Positions 33,385 through 42,074 are shown, counted from the stretch's first letter. The stretch is 47,091 nt of DNA from Mycobacterium aquaticum (GCF_002086485.1 NZ_MVHF01000057.1:1-47091), one strand, 5' to 3'. Notes: a model not told the origin generated them from the letters alone. Translations and numbers: made by a program.

Positions 33385-35409
33385 TCAGCACGGCGTGGTG
33401 TCGAACTCTCGCTTGGCACTCGGGTCTCCCGAAGCCATGCGACCGGTCAGGTTGCCCTGTTCGGCGGCGGGTCCACCGATCAGGTCGGGCCGCAGATCGC
33501 TGCCGATGAACGGTTGCGCCGCCCCGGCCGCGACAGTGGCTTCCAGGGCCGCCACGCGTGCTTCGAGTTCGCCGACCCGGTCATATCCCGCACCGGAATC
33601 GGCGTCGTAGTAACCGGCATCTGCGCCGAACCCGCCACCGCCGAGGTCACCGCCACCGGGCCGATCGAACGGCTTGTCGCCGGCGCCCTCTTTCAGGTCC
33701 TTGCCCTCTTTGGCGGCGTCCTTGCTGTCCTTGAGGCTCTCCTTGATGTCCTTGCGGCCGTCTTTGAGGTCCTTGGCGAGTTCTTTGATGTCCTTGCGGA
33801 GGTCCTTGACGTCCTTGGGCCCGTCTTTGAGATCTTTGCGGCCGTCTTTGAGGTCCTTGGCGAGTTCCTTGGTGTCCTTGCGGAGGTCTTTGACGTCCTT
33901 GGGCCCGTCTTTCAGATCCTTCGGTCCGTCCTTGAGATCCTTGACCAGGGTCTTACCGCAGTGAACGCTGATCGTCGCCGTCATCGTCGGGCCGGACGGC
34001 GAGATGCTGGTGATGGATACGCAGGTGTCTTGGCCTGCATACGACTTCGTGTTCGGCGTGGAGCCCGCCGTCAGCGACGTGTTGTTGCTGCTGCCCGGAT
34101 AGGGATCGCCGGCGTCGCCGCGGTTGTGGTTCAACTCCAGGTCGCGGTTGCCGTCGGCTTGCAGCAGGCCGACCTTGTAGTGGTTCTCGTCGGTGTTGCC
34201 GGGCTGGTTCTCGTCGATGTGCCACGCGAGAAGACCGTCGCCCGGCAGGTCGGCGTCGAACCCGGTGCGCTGGCGGTTTTCGACGAGGAAGTACTCCGGT
34301 CCCGCTGTGCCGTCCTTCCACAGCCGCAGCAGGTTGTGACTCGTCTTGACGTCGGGAATGGTCACCGAACCGTTGGCAGTGATGCTGGTGACCGAAGCCC
34401 AGCCCTGGTTCGCTTTGCACCACGCAGACGGGTGAGCCGGCACGTCGCCGCCACCGTTCCAACTGCCACCGGCCATCAGGCACCAGTTGCCGATGCCTTC
34501 CGAGGTGTAGTCGGTGTCGTAGAGATCGGGGAATCCGAACAGCAGGTGGCCCAGCTCGTGGGCACACACCCCGATCTTGGCGTCCTCCGGAATGGTCAGG
34601 TAGCCATAGATTTTGGTGTTGTCGGTGCTGTAGGCGGTGGCCAACGTCGACTTGTGCGACCAGATGTCACCCGCGTTGCCGGTGACCTCGGCGCCCTGTC
34701 CCGCGTGCACGACGATGAAAGCGTCGACAAAGCCGTTGCCGTCGTTGTCGTACGGCCCGAAGTTCACGTCGGGATCGGCTGCCACCGCCGCGTCGTGCGC
34801 GAGTTGCGGCGAGCGGAAGGCGCCGCCGCCCTTACCGATGCCGTAGTTGTTGTTGGCGTACCACGCCAGCGTCTGCGGCATCTGGTACGGACCGACGACG
34901 TCACCCGACAACGACACCAGGCCGTTTGTGACCTCGTTGTAATACTCCTTCACGCTACCGTGGGGCAGCACGCCGGTGGAGAAGAACAGATCGCGGAAGT
35001 GGTTGGCGTCGTTGCCCATTGCCTTGTCGGAGAACTGCACGAGCACGACGATCACCCGGACGGTGCCGCGCAGCGGAGCGCGGTCGGCGGCGGCGCGGCT
35101 GATCACGCTCACCGGTGTGCCCAGCGGGAACTCCTCGGGCGGGATGATCACGCCGTCGTCGAAGCCGAGGCGGCGCGGTTTTCGCTCCAGGCCCAGGGCA
35201 TTGGTTTCGGCGCGCGTCCCGCGCTTCTTGACGCGTTGCAGTTCGGCGGTCCAGCGGTCGCGGAGTTCTGGGCTCGGGCCCACCGCGCAGAAGTCGCTGT
35301 AGCGGGCGATGACAGAGTGCTTGTTCGTGTTGGGCCGCGAGTCGCCGGTGGCGATCGCGTCGCGGTGATGGGTGGCCCCGGAGGGCTCCCGAAACGGTTT
35401 GGTAGTCAT
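33385..35409 (-). CDS. M6-family (immune inhibitor A-like) metalloprotease with Lys/Asp-rich repeat tail
   Basis: This 674-residue protein has a metalloprotease domain with zinc motif H284-E-L-G-H288 (GVCAHELGHLLFGFPDLYD) and a Met-turn-like GNWCLMAGGSWNGGG. A possible Ca-binding loop is YDNDGNGFVDAF. A beta domain follows to about residue 485. Then comes a roughly 100-residue tail of KDLKDGPKD-type sequence with two 28-residue repeats (about 499-554), a Gly/Asp/Tyr linker, a short coiled coil (VGELEARVAALEATVAAG), the segment PFIGSDLRPDL (633-643) and an end at ...FDTTPC. No signal peptide is visible, unlike known M6 enzymes, so the location is puzzling. TACTGT 8 bases before the ATG suggests a leaderless start. 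First gene of the operon. Confidence 0.88.
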   Translation of the reverse strand: MTTKPFREPSGATHHRDAIATGDSRPNTNKHSVIARYSDFCAVGPSPELRDRWTAELQRVKKRGTRAETNALGLERKPRRLGFDDGVIIPPEEFPLGTPVSVISRAAADRAPLRGTVRVIVVLVQFSDKAMGNDANHFRDLFFSTGVLPHGSVKEYYNEVTNGLVSLSGDVVGPYQMPQTLAWYANNNYGIGKGGGAFRSPQLAHDAAVAADPDVNFGPYDNDGNGFVDAFIVVHAGQGAEVTGNAGDIWSHKSTLATAYSTDNTKIYGYLTIPEDAKIGVCAHELGHLLFGFPDLYDTDYTSEGIGNWCLMAGGSWNGGGDVPAHPSAWCKANQGWASVTSITANGSVTIPDVKTSHNLLRLWKDGTAGPEYFLVENRQRTGFDADLPGDGLLAWHIDENQPGNTDENHYKVGLLQADGNRDLELNHNRGDAGDPYPGSSNNTSLTAGSTPNTKSYAGQDTCVSITSISPSGPTMTATISVHCGKTLVKDLKDGPKDLKDGPKDVKDLRKDTKELAKDLKDGRKDLKDGPKDVKDLRKDIKELAKDLKDGRKDIKESLKDSKDAAKEGKDLKEGAGDKPFDRPGGGDLGGGGFGADAGYYDADSGAGYDRVGELEARVAALEATVAAGAAQPFIGSDLRPDLIGGPAAEQGNLTGRMASGDPSAKREFDTTPC
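33748..33915. repeat. Two in-frame 84-bp tandem repeats inside the M6 protease gene
   Basis: Copies at 33748-33831 and 33832-33915 each encode 28 residues (LKDGPKDVKDLRKD then T/I KELAKDLKDGRKD). They differ at one amino acid and a few silent sites. A partial third copy follows at about 33916-33940. The unit is almost entirely Lys, Asp, Leu, Arg and Glu and could form a charged helix. Confidence 0.9.
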
Positions 35410-35802
35410 GGATCGGGACAGTATTGAAAATGCGCAGTGTTATCCCGAGTAGTCGACTACTTCACTTTGCGTCCCGCAATGCCCAATAACGCTGGTGCAT
35501 GGCGGTATTCGCAAGTATCCCACGGTGGCTCCCGGCCGGCGTCCAGGCCGCTTCGCTCGGGTTCTGATCGGGTCAGTGGGTGAATGACGTTGTGTACCAA
35601 TAGCGTAACCGGGCGACATGCGCATGCGCCGTGACGGAACTACTTGCAGATGCAAGCACGATCATGGCTGCGCCGCGGTTTTCCGTGCCCGAGAGGGTAT
35701 TTGAGAGAACACCCGTGGACACACGGTAGGCGTGAGTACTCGGCTACTCGTGGCGGCGCTGCCCGGGACCGTCAGGTCGTTCGACGATGCGAAGATGGAC
35801 AG
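35410..35802. promoter_or_regulatory. Divergent regulatory region with palindromes
   Basis: About 390 bases lie between the M6 operon and the threonine-aldolase-like gene, with no credible gene. It holds a perfect 14-base palindrome AGTAGTCGACTACT (35448-35461), 39 bases upstream of the M6 start, and a 6-base-arm dyad CTTGCAGATGCAAG (35643-35656). Either could be an operator. No regulator gene is adjacent, so the binding proteins cannot be named. Confidence 0.5.
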
Positions 35803-36921
35803 GTGGCGATCTCTTCAATCCATGACGTGCAGTGGCGTGGTTTTGCCAGTGACAACTATGCCGGCGTTCACCCGGAAGTTCTCGCGGCGATTTCCGCAGC
35901 GAACGGCGGCCATCAGGTGGCCTACGGGGGCGATCAGTACACCGCCCGTCTGCAGGAGGTCATTCGCGAGCAGTTCGGTGCGCACGCCGAAGCGTTCCCG
36001 GTTTTCAACGGCACGGGCGCCAACGTCGTCGCGCTCACCAGCCTGCTCCCACGGTGGGGTGCGGTGGTAACCGCGACCACGGCACATATCAACACCGACG
36101 AGGCCGGCGCCCCGGAGCGCATGACCGGCATCAAACTTCTCGCCGTGCCTGCGCCGGACGGCAAGCTGACGCCGGAGCTGGTGGCTCGCGAGGCATGGGG
36201 GTGGGGCGATGAGCATCGGGCTCAGCCGCTGGCCGTCAGCATCACGCAGAGCACCGAGCTGGGCACCGTCTACACGCCCGCAGAGGTACGCGCGATCGCC
36301 GACTTCGCCCACGAGCACGGGATGGCGGTGCACATGGACGGCTCGCGCCTCTGGAACGCCGCGGCTGCCCTTGGGGTGCCGTTTCGCGCGTTCACCGTTG
36401 ATGCCGGGGTCGACATCGTCAGCCTCGGTGGCACCAAGAACGGTCTGCTCGGGGTAGAGGCCGTCGTCGCGCTGGCCGCTACCCCCGACGCCGGGCTCGT
36501 CTACCTCAGGAAGCTGACGATGCAACTGGCCAGCAAGATGCGCTTCGCCTCGGCACAGCTGCTCGCCCTGTTCGACGACGACCTTGGCCTGCGCAGTGCC
36601 GGGCACGCCAACGCCATGGCCGCCCGGCTGCGGTCCGCGCTGGAGGCAGGCGTCGCCGACGGAGCGCTACCCGGACTGGCGTTCACCCAACCCAGCCAGG
36701 CGAATGCGATCTTCGCGACGTTACCGACAACCGTCGCGGACCGGATCCGCGAACGTGTGCGGTTCTACGATTGGGACCGCGCCCGCGGCGAGGTGCGCTG
36801 GATGGCCGCGTGGGACACCACGGAGGATGATGTCGACCGGTTCGTCGCCATCATCCGCGAGGAGTTCGGTCGCGGGCAGTATCAAGCCGAAAACCTGGCG
36901 GCGACAACGCAGTTCGACTGA
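35803..36921 (+). CDS. Threonine-aldolase-like PLP enzyme (beta-eliminating lyase family)
   Basis: This 372-residue fold-type I PLP enzyme begins SSIHDVQWRGFASDNYAGVHP, matching low-specificity L-threonine aldolases that split threonine to glycine and acetaldehyde. The PLP Lys is K212 in IVSLGGTKNGLLGVEA. The upstream Asp/His region reads FAHEHGMAVHMDGSRLWNA, and FPVFNGTGANVVAL is the cofactor phosphate-binding area. The frame is open 53 codons further upstream, but that part is not protein-like; the GTG at 35803 is my choice, with only a weak ribosome site. Related enzymes act on other beta-hydroxy amino acids. Confidence 0.85.
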   Translation: MAISSIHDVQWRGFASDNYAGVHPEVLAAISAANGGHQVAYGGDQYTARLQEVIREQFGAHAEAFPVFNGTGANVVALTSLLPRWGAVVTATTAHINTDEAGAPERMTGIKLLAVPAPDGKLTPELVAREAWGWGDEHRAQPLAVSITQSTELGTVYTPAEVRAIADFAHEHGMAVHMDGSRLWNAAAALGVPFRAFTVDAGVDIVSLGGTKNGLLGVEAVVALAATPDAGLVYLRKLTMQLASKMRFASAQLLALFDDDLGLRSAGHANAMAARLRSALEAGVADGALPGLAFTQPSQANAIFATLPTTVADRIRERVRFYDWDRARGEVRWMAAWDTTEDDVDRFVAIIREEFGRGQYQAENLAATTQFD

Positions 36922-37044
36922 ACCCGCGGGGAACTTCCGGCTTCGGCGTCGTCGGTGTCCGCGCCCTCGCGATGCTCGACGGTGACCGTTCTGCAACGAG
37001 AGCCGTGGCGTGTCCGGACCGGCCGCTCAGTATCGTTTTGGGTG

Positions 37045-38622
37045 ATGGCACGAGATCGATCAGGCGGCCTGCCCCGCTTCCGCAGCGGGGCGTGGATCGC
37101 GCTACCCGGACGCCGTGACCCGGCACCCCTTGCAGGCCAACGCAGCCGGACTCCCAGCGAGATCGGTGAAATCCACACCAGGAAGGTTCTCGACCTCACC
37201 ATCCGGCTCGCCGAGGTCATGCTGTCGTCGGGGTCCGGTACCGCTGACGTCGTGGCCACGGCCAAGGATGTGGCACAGGCGTACCAGCTCGCGGATTGCG
37301 TCGTCGACATCGCGTTCACCACCATTTTCGTGTCGGCCCCGCCGACGCTGGACGGGGCGCCCGTGACGATCGTGCGATCGGTGCGGACCCGGGCAACCGA
37401 CTACACGCGGATGGCGGACTTGGACCGATTGGTCCAGCAGATCACCTCCGGCGAGGTCACGCTGGATCAAGCCCACGAGGCGATGGACAGGTTGACCGAA
37501 CGTCCCCATCCCTACCCGCGGTGGCTGGCGACGGCCGGGTGGGCCGGCTTTGCCCTCGGCGTGGCGATGCTGCTCGGCGGTACCTGGCTCACCTGTCTGC
37601 TGGCGGCGCTGACCGCCGCAGCCATCGATCGGCTCGGGCGTGTCCTCAATCGGATGGGGACGCCGTTCTTCTTCCAGAATGTCGTCGGCGCTGCCGTGGC
37701 GACCCTCGTTGCGATCGGGGCGTACCTGGCCACCGGCGAGGGACTCACCGCGCTGGTGGCCACCGGAATCGTCATGCTGCTATCAGGTTTGACGCTGGTC
37801 GGCGCGACGCAGGACGCGCTCACCGGCCACATGATCACCGCGGTTGCCCGGCTCAGCGAGGCGCTGTTCCTCACCGCCGGGATAGTCGTCGGCATCATCG
37901 CCGGCCTGCAGGTCGTCACCGTCGCCGGCATCGAGATCCGGCTACATGTCGATACGACGCTGACTTTCGTCCCAGTCGACCGGCCGCTGCCCATCTTTCT
38001 GGCGGTTGCCGGCGCCGCGCTGGCCAGCGTGTGTTTCACGATCGCGAGTTATGCACCATTGCGTTCGGCCGCACCTGCTGGGCTCGCGGCCGCGCTCGCC
38101 GAGCTGGTGCTGATCGGCTTGGGCCTGGCCGGGTTCGGCCAGCTCGTGGCAACGGGTATCGCGGCCACCGGCGTCGGCCTGTTCGCCACGCTGGTGTCGG
38201 TCCGGCGCCGGGCGCCGGCCCTCGTGACGTCCACGGCAGGCATCATGCCGATGTTGCCCGGCATGGCAGTGTTCCGTGCGGTCTTCTTCTTCGCCGTCGA
38301 GGACCGTTTCACCGATGGTGTGGCGCAGATGGTGGCGGCCGGAGCCACAGCCCTGGCGCTTGGCGCGGGTGTGGTGATGGGTGAGCTGTTCGGGTCCCCG
38401 CTGCGCCACGGCACCGGACGGATTCGTGACTTCTTCCGGATCGAAGGACCGCCCGGCCTGCGGCGCGTGGTGGGCCGCGTCGCGCGGCTACGGCCAGCCG
38501 TCACACCCCCGTCCGAGCGCAGCCGCCGCCGGCGCCCACGAAACTTCGCGCTCAAACCGAAGCCCACCTCGGATGCGAGCGCTGCGGAGGACACCAACGG
38601 CCAGGATCAGACGCCGGATTGA
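37045..38622 (+). CDS. ThrE-type threonine/serine exporter family membrane protein
   Basis: This 525-residue protein has an N-terminal cytoplasmic domain (DLTIRLAEVMLSSGSGTADVV, VSAPPTLDGAPVTIVRSV, DLDRLVQQITSGEVTLDQA) and about ten transmembrane helices. These include GTPFFFQNVVGAAVATLVAI, LTLVGATQDALTGHMITAVA and a second block STAGIMPMLPGMAVFRAVFF. This is the fused ThrE arrangement. An Arg/Lys-rich tail of about 90 residues ends the protein. The start is ATG at 37045, or the GTG one codon before. TATCGT at 37031-37036 suggests a leaderless promoter. A threonine-aldolase-like gene immediately upstream on the same strand fits a shared role in threonine handling. Confidence 0.88.
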   Translation: MARDRSGGLPRFRSGAWIALPGRRDPAPLAGQRSRTPSEIGEIHTRKVLDLTIRLAEVMLSSGSGTADVVATAKDVAQAYQLADCVVDIAFTTIFVSAPPTLDGAPVTIVRSVRTRATDYTRMADLDRLVQQITSGEVTLDQAHEAMDRLTERPHPYPRWLATAGWAGFALGVAMLLGGTWLTCLLAALTAAAIDRLGRVLNRMGTPFFFQNVVGAAVATLVAIGAYLATGEGLTALVATGIVMLLSGLTLVGATQDALTGHMITAVARLSEALFLTAGIVVGIIAGLQVVTVAGIEIRLHVDTTLTFVPVDRPLPIFLAVAGAALASVCFTIASYAPLRSAAPAGLAAALAELVLIGLGLAGFGQLVATGIAATGVGLFATLVSVRRRAPALVTSTAGIMPMLPGMAVFRAVFFFAVEDRFTDGVAQMVAAGATALALGAGVVMGELFGSPLRHGTGRIRDFFRIEGPPGLRRVVGRVARLRPAVTPPSERSRRRRPRNFALKPKPTSDASAAEDTNGQDQTPD

Positions 38623-38715
38623 CCTCAATGTCTGGCTGGAGCGCGACGACCAGCGATGGTCGTGCAGTTGTCGAGTGTGATACGCGACTGTGATGCCGCC
38701 GCGGCCGTACCCGGA

Positions 38716-38967
38716 TCAGGTGAGCGGGATGAACCCGTCGTTGATCCACACGCCCCAGTGACCGCCCGAACCCCAGTCCCACCACACGACCGGCTGACCC
38801 TGCCACGTCTGCGCCGGTTTGCGCGGCGCCGAGGGCGGTGCCTCGAGCGATGGCGGCGGTGCAGCCGGGTCGGCGCTCGCGATGGCGGCGCCCAGACCGA
38901 CTGCTGAGCCGGCGATCGCGCCGGCGACCGCGACGGCCGCCAGAGCGCTCTTGCGGGTGAGGATCAT
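38716..38967 (-). CDS. Small secreted Trp/Gly-rich protein
   Basis: This 83-residue protein has a signal peptide (SALAAVAVAGAIAGSAVGLG, cleavage near ASADP) and a Pro-rich linker. The C-terminus is compact (VVWWDWGSGGHWGVWINDGF, ending IPLT). GAGG lies 8-11 bases upstream of the ATG. I know no function; the Trp-rich end looks structured and could bind an envelope ligand. Confidence 0.75.
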   Translation of the reverse strand: MILTRKSALAAVAVAGAIAGSAVGLGAAIASADPAAPPPSLEAPPSAPRKPAQTWQGQPVVWWDWGSGGHWGVWINDGFIPLT

Positions 38968-39167
38968 GTTTTGTACCTCGGCGGTTGGACTGAAGTCGGA
39001 CACTTGAAGCTTAACCAGTCTAAGCGAACGGCTGTCGGACGAGTCGCCTCGGTGACGGCTGGAAAAAAATGGCGACGAAAGATGTCGAGAACGTCGTCGC
39101 GGCTCCGTCCCAGACGTGAACAACCAACTAGGGTCGCTCACCGAGCGGACCAGAAACGGAGAATGTC

Positions 39168-39575
39168 ATGGCCAAGTACCTGCTGCTCAAGCACTATCGC
39201 GGCGCGCCTGCCGCCGTCAACGACGTGCCGATGGATCAGTGGACGCCCGCCGAGATCGAGGCGCACATCGGCTACATGAACGATTTCGCGGCGCGCCTGC
39301 AAGAAAGTGGCGAATACGTCGACAGCCAGGCACTCGCACCCGAAGGCGCCTGGGTGCAGTACGGCGGTCAGGGCAAGCCGCCGGTGACCGACGGCCCGTT
39401 CCCTGAGACCAAGGATCTGATCGCGGGCTGGATGATCATCGACGTCGACTCGTATGACCGGGCTGTCGAGCTGGCCGGCGAGTTGTCCGCAGCGCCCGGC
39501 GCCGGAGGCGCGCCGATCCACGAATGGCTTGAGGTGCGGCCGTTTTTGACCCACACGCCGACCGTCACCGAGTAG
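39168..39575 (+). CDS. YCII-related (DGPF) domain protein
   Basis: This 135-residue protein has the YCII/DGPF fold: MAKYLLLKHYRG, then GAWVQYGGQGKPPVTDGPFP and ETKDLIAGWMIIDVDS carrying the DGPF-ETK signature. It is followed without any gap by an ECF sigma gene (TAG directly followed by ATG). Such pairs are typical of the ECF42 group, in which the DGPF protein is the genetic partner of the sigma factor. GGAG precedes the ATG. Biochemical activity is unknown. Confidence 0.9.
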   Translation: MAKYLLLKHYRGAPAAVNDVPMDQWTPAEIEAHIGYMNDFAARLQESGEYVDSQALAPEGAWVQYGGQGKPPVTDGPFPETKDLIAGWMIIDVDSYDRAVELAGELSAAPGAGGAPIHEWLEVRPFLTHTPTVTE

Positions 39576-40748
39576 ATGACCGATGGCACCGCGGTGGATG
39601 AGGCGCAGCTGCGGGATCTGATCCCTGGTGTGCTCGCGGCGCTCGTCCGCCGCGGCGCCGATTTCGCGACAGCCGAGGACGCGGTCCAGGAGGCGCTCGT
39701 CAAAGCTGTTGAGACATGGTCGAATACGCCGCCGGACGATCCCAAGGGCTGGCTGATCACCACGGCGTGGCACCGGTTCGTCGATATCGTCAGGGCCGAT
39801 ACGGCACGACGCAACCGCGAGGATCGCCTGTCGGCCGAGCCGCCGCGAGGGCCCAGTGCCTCGACGGATGACACGCTGCAGCTGTATTTCTTGTGCGCAC
39901 ATCCCAGCCTGACGCCGTCATCGGCCGTCGCGCTGACACTGCGGGCGGTCGGTGGCCTGACCACGCGTCAGATTGCCCAGGCGTATTTCGTCCCCGAAAC
40001 GACCATGGCTCAGCGGATCAGCCGCGCGAAGCGGACCGTGGCCGCCGTGCGGTTCGATCGTCCCGGCGACCTGCACACGGTGCTGCGGGTGCTGTACCTG
40101 GTCTTCAACGAGGGGTACACCGGCGACGTCGACCTCGCCGTGGAGGCCATTCGGCTGGCGCGGCAGCTGACGGCGGCGACGGACGATCCCGAGGTCGCAG
40201 GCCTGCTCGCGCTGTTCTTGCTCCACCACGCACGACGCAGGGCCAGAACCCGCCCCGACGGCAGTCTGGTGCCGCTGTCCGAGCAGGACCGAGGGCTGTG
40301 GGAGCGGGACCTCATCGCCGAGGGGATCGCGGTGCTGCAGGCCGCGTTGGCGCGTGACCGACTGGGGGAGTACCAAGCGCAGGCGGCCATCGCGGCGCTG
40401 CATGCCGACGCGCAGACCGTCAGCGAGACTGACTGGGTGCAGATCGTCGAGTGGTACGACGAACTCGTCCGGCTCACCGACAGCCCGATCGTCCGGCTCA
40501 ACCGCGCTGTCGCCGTCGGTGAGGCCGATGGACCGCGGTCGGGGCTGGCGGCGCTGGCGCAGCTCGACCCGTCGTTGCCGAGGTACACCGCCGCCGCCGC
40601 GTACTTGCACGAACGATCCGGTGATATTGCCACGGCGGCAAGGCTTTACACCGAGGCCGCGGCACACGCGCAGAATCTGGCCGAACGCAACCACCTCACG
40701 CTGCAGGCGGCGGCTATCCGCCAGCGGCTCTCGTGCGGCGACGGCTGA
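39576..40748 (+). CDS. ECF sigma factor with C-terminal TPR-like extension, ECF42 type
   Basis: This 390-residue protein combines sigma region 2 (FATAEDAVQEALVKAVETW, PKGWLITTAWHRFVDIVRAD), region 4 (AVGGLTTRQIAQAYFVPETTM, then AQRISRAKRTVAAV) and a C-terminal domain of about 200 residues (LYLVFNEGYTGDVDLAVEAI, RLNRAVAVGEADGPRSGLAA, AYLHERSGDIATAARLYTEA) with TPR-like helices. This architecture defines ECF42, which lacks a classic anti-sigma factor and is controlled through the extension. It is directly coupled to the DGPF gene. Target promoters are not evident. Confidence 0.92.
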   Translation: MTDGTAVDEAQLRDLIPGVLAALVRRGADFATAEDAVQEALVKAVETWSNTPPDDPKGWLITTAWHRFVDIVRADTARRNREDRLSAEPPRGPSASTDDTLQLYFLCAHPSLTPSSAVALTLRAVGGLTTRQIAQAYFVPETTMAQRISRAKRTVAAVRFDRPGDLHTVLRVLYLVFNEGYTGDVDLAVEAIRLARQLTAATDDPEVAGLLALFLLHHARRRARTRPDGSLVPLSEQDRGLWERDLIAEGIAVLQAALARDRLGEYQAQAAIAALHADAQTVSETDWVQIVEWYDELVRLTDSPIVRLNRAVAVGEADGPRSGLAALAQLDPSLPRYTAAAAYLHERSGDIATAARLYTEAAAHAQNLAERNHLTLQAAAIRQRLSCGDG

Positions 40749-40918
40749 ACGGCGGATCGGGCGCCAAGACGAGGTGCGGTAACGGGCCGGGCATATTCGA
40801 CGTGAGATAGGTGCGACGCGCCGATGTGTGCGACGATGCCTCTACGCTCGGCTCGTTCGTCATGAACTCCGGGGCCGCAACAGACTCCCACGGGGCAACA
40901 GAGAGGACCGCCGGATCG

Positions 40919-41527
40919 ATGACCCAGCGCCGTGCCACGCTCTCCAGCAGCACTGTGAAGTTCGCGATCGCCGGCGTGGCCGCGGTCGGTGCCGTCCTGG
41001 CCCCCGCTGCCCCGGCATTCGCCGATCCGGCTCCGGCTCCTACGCCGGCTCCAACGGATCCAGCCGTCGCGGCTCCCGGCCAGATCGTGGTGTCGAACGA
41101 CGGCCCCGCCGGTCCGCCTGCCGCGCCGCCGGTCGGCCCGCCGCAGGTCCCTGAGATCGCGAATCCGGTGTACGGCTCCGGCCAGTACGGTTCGGGACCG
41201 ATCGGATCGTTGCGCGACCTCTGGCACCAGGCCCGCGACCCGTACGCCTTCCAAGATCCCGACGTAGCCGGCGGCGTCGCGCCCCCACCCGGTGCGGGCC
41301 CGGCGCCGAAGCTGCCTCCCGGATACGTATCCATCAATGCGCCGGGCTCTGAGACCCCGGTGACAGCGCCTGCCCCGGGCAGTGCGCCTGCCGGTCCGGC
41401 TCTTCCGCCTGGCTATTACCCCTTGAACGGTCCGCCGCCGCCCGGATATCAGTTCAACAACGCACCGGGTGGTCAGCCGCAGCCGCCCGCGCCGGGCGAG
41501 CCTGTGACGCCTGCTCCGGCATCCTGA
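40919..41527 (+). CDS. Secreted Pro/Ala/Gly-rich protein
   Basis: This 202-residue protein has a signal peptide (STVKFAIAGVAAVGAVLAPAA, cleavage near AFADP). It is dominated by Pro, Ala and Gly. The only structured-looking part is IANPVYGSGQYGSGPIGSLR followed by DLWHQARDPYAFQDP. Then come repeated LPPGYxxxNxP units (LPPGYVSINAP, LPPGYYPLNGP, PPGYQFNNAP). GAGAGGA at 40901-40907 supports the ATG. Function is unknown; such proteins are often wall-associated. The 170 bases upstream hold no other gene. Confidence 0.78.
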   Translation: MTQRRATLSSSTVKFAIAGVAAVGAVLAPAAPAFADPAPAPTPAPTDPAVAAPGQIVVSNDGPAGPPAAPPVGPPQVPEIANPVYGSGQYGSGPIGSLRDLWHQARDPYAFQDPDVAGGVAPPPGAGPAPKLPPGYVSINAPGSETPVTAPAPGSAPAGPALPPGYYPLNGPPPPGYQFNNAPGGQPQPPAPGEPVTPAPAS

Positions 41528-41960
41528 CGATTCGGTTTCGCTGTACCCGCGAATTGGCCGAGCCGACCGTCGTCGCCTTCCCTGCAGAGCCCTGTGTCGC
41601 CAACGTGCATGCGGTCATGCCGCGTTGTTGGCGTGGCCGGCGGTAGCTGTGTCGTCGAGCCGCGTACCGCACGACGTGCTGCCGTTATGACGTCGTCGGT
41701 GGTTGAACCACAATAATCACAGGCACCTCAGATATCACACTAGTAACAATTTTCATTTTTGCCACTGTGGCAACTTTGAGATAGTGCGTATCAATTCCAC
41801 CAATTGTCACAGGTATTCGGTCGAATTGTGTGAACGCCGATAGCTGCCGCCGTGGGTACTTGTCGATATGGGCGGCAGGCTGACCTGCGACTATCCGGTA
41901 GTTGAGCTCTCACCGGCCACATTGGGCACATAACTATTAAATAAACTCAAAGAAGACAAT

Positions 41961-41966
41961 TAGACT
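41961..41966 (+). promoter_or_regulatory. -10 box TAGACT of the Rpf gene
   Basis: TAGACT lies about 128 bases upstream of the Rpf ATG in AT-rich DNA. No good -35 is visible. If used, the transcript has a leader of about 120 bases, in contrast to the leaderless genes with the same box elsewhere in the window. Confidence 0.45.
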
Positions 41967-42056
41967 CTCTAGCACGCCTGATTAACTTCTGCCCCGTTGG
42001 TAAACTCCGTATCACGATGGGGGGCGGGCAAAGCGTCTCGCCCTTGCCTTTAACGG

Positions 42057-42074
42057 CGTGCGCCTTGGCGCACG
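42057..42074 (+). promoter_or_regulatory. Hairpin in the Rpf mRNA leader, just upstream of the ribosome site
   Basis: CGTGCGCC-TT-GGCGCACG is a perfect 8-base stem ending nine bases before the AAGGGA ribosome site. A second possible stem (GGGCG with CGCCC, about 42021-42044) precedes it. This could control translation, but no known riboswitch consensus is recognisable. Confidence 0.55.

Noticed and set aside
33748..33940. Repeats considered as a CRISPR array
   Set aside because: The units abut without unique spacers and are in frame within a coding sequence.
33100..35427. A 775-codon open frame on the plus strand
   Set aside because: It is antisense to the M6 protease and partner genes, whose zinc motif and repeats are clearly real. 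Long antisense frames are expected at this GC content.
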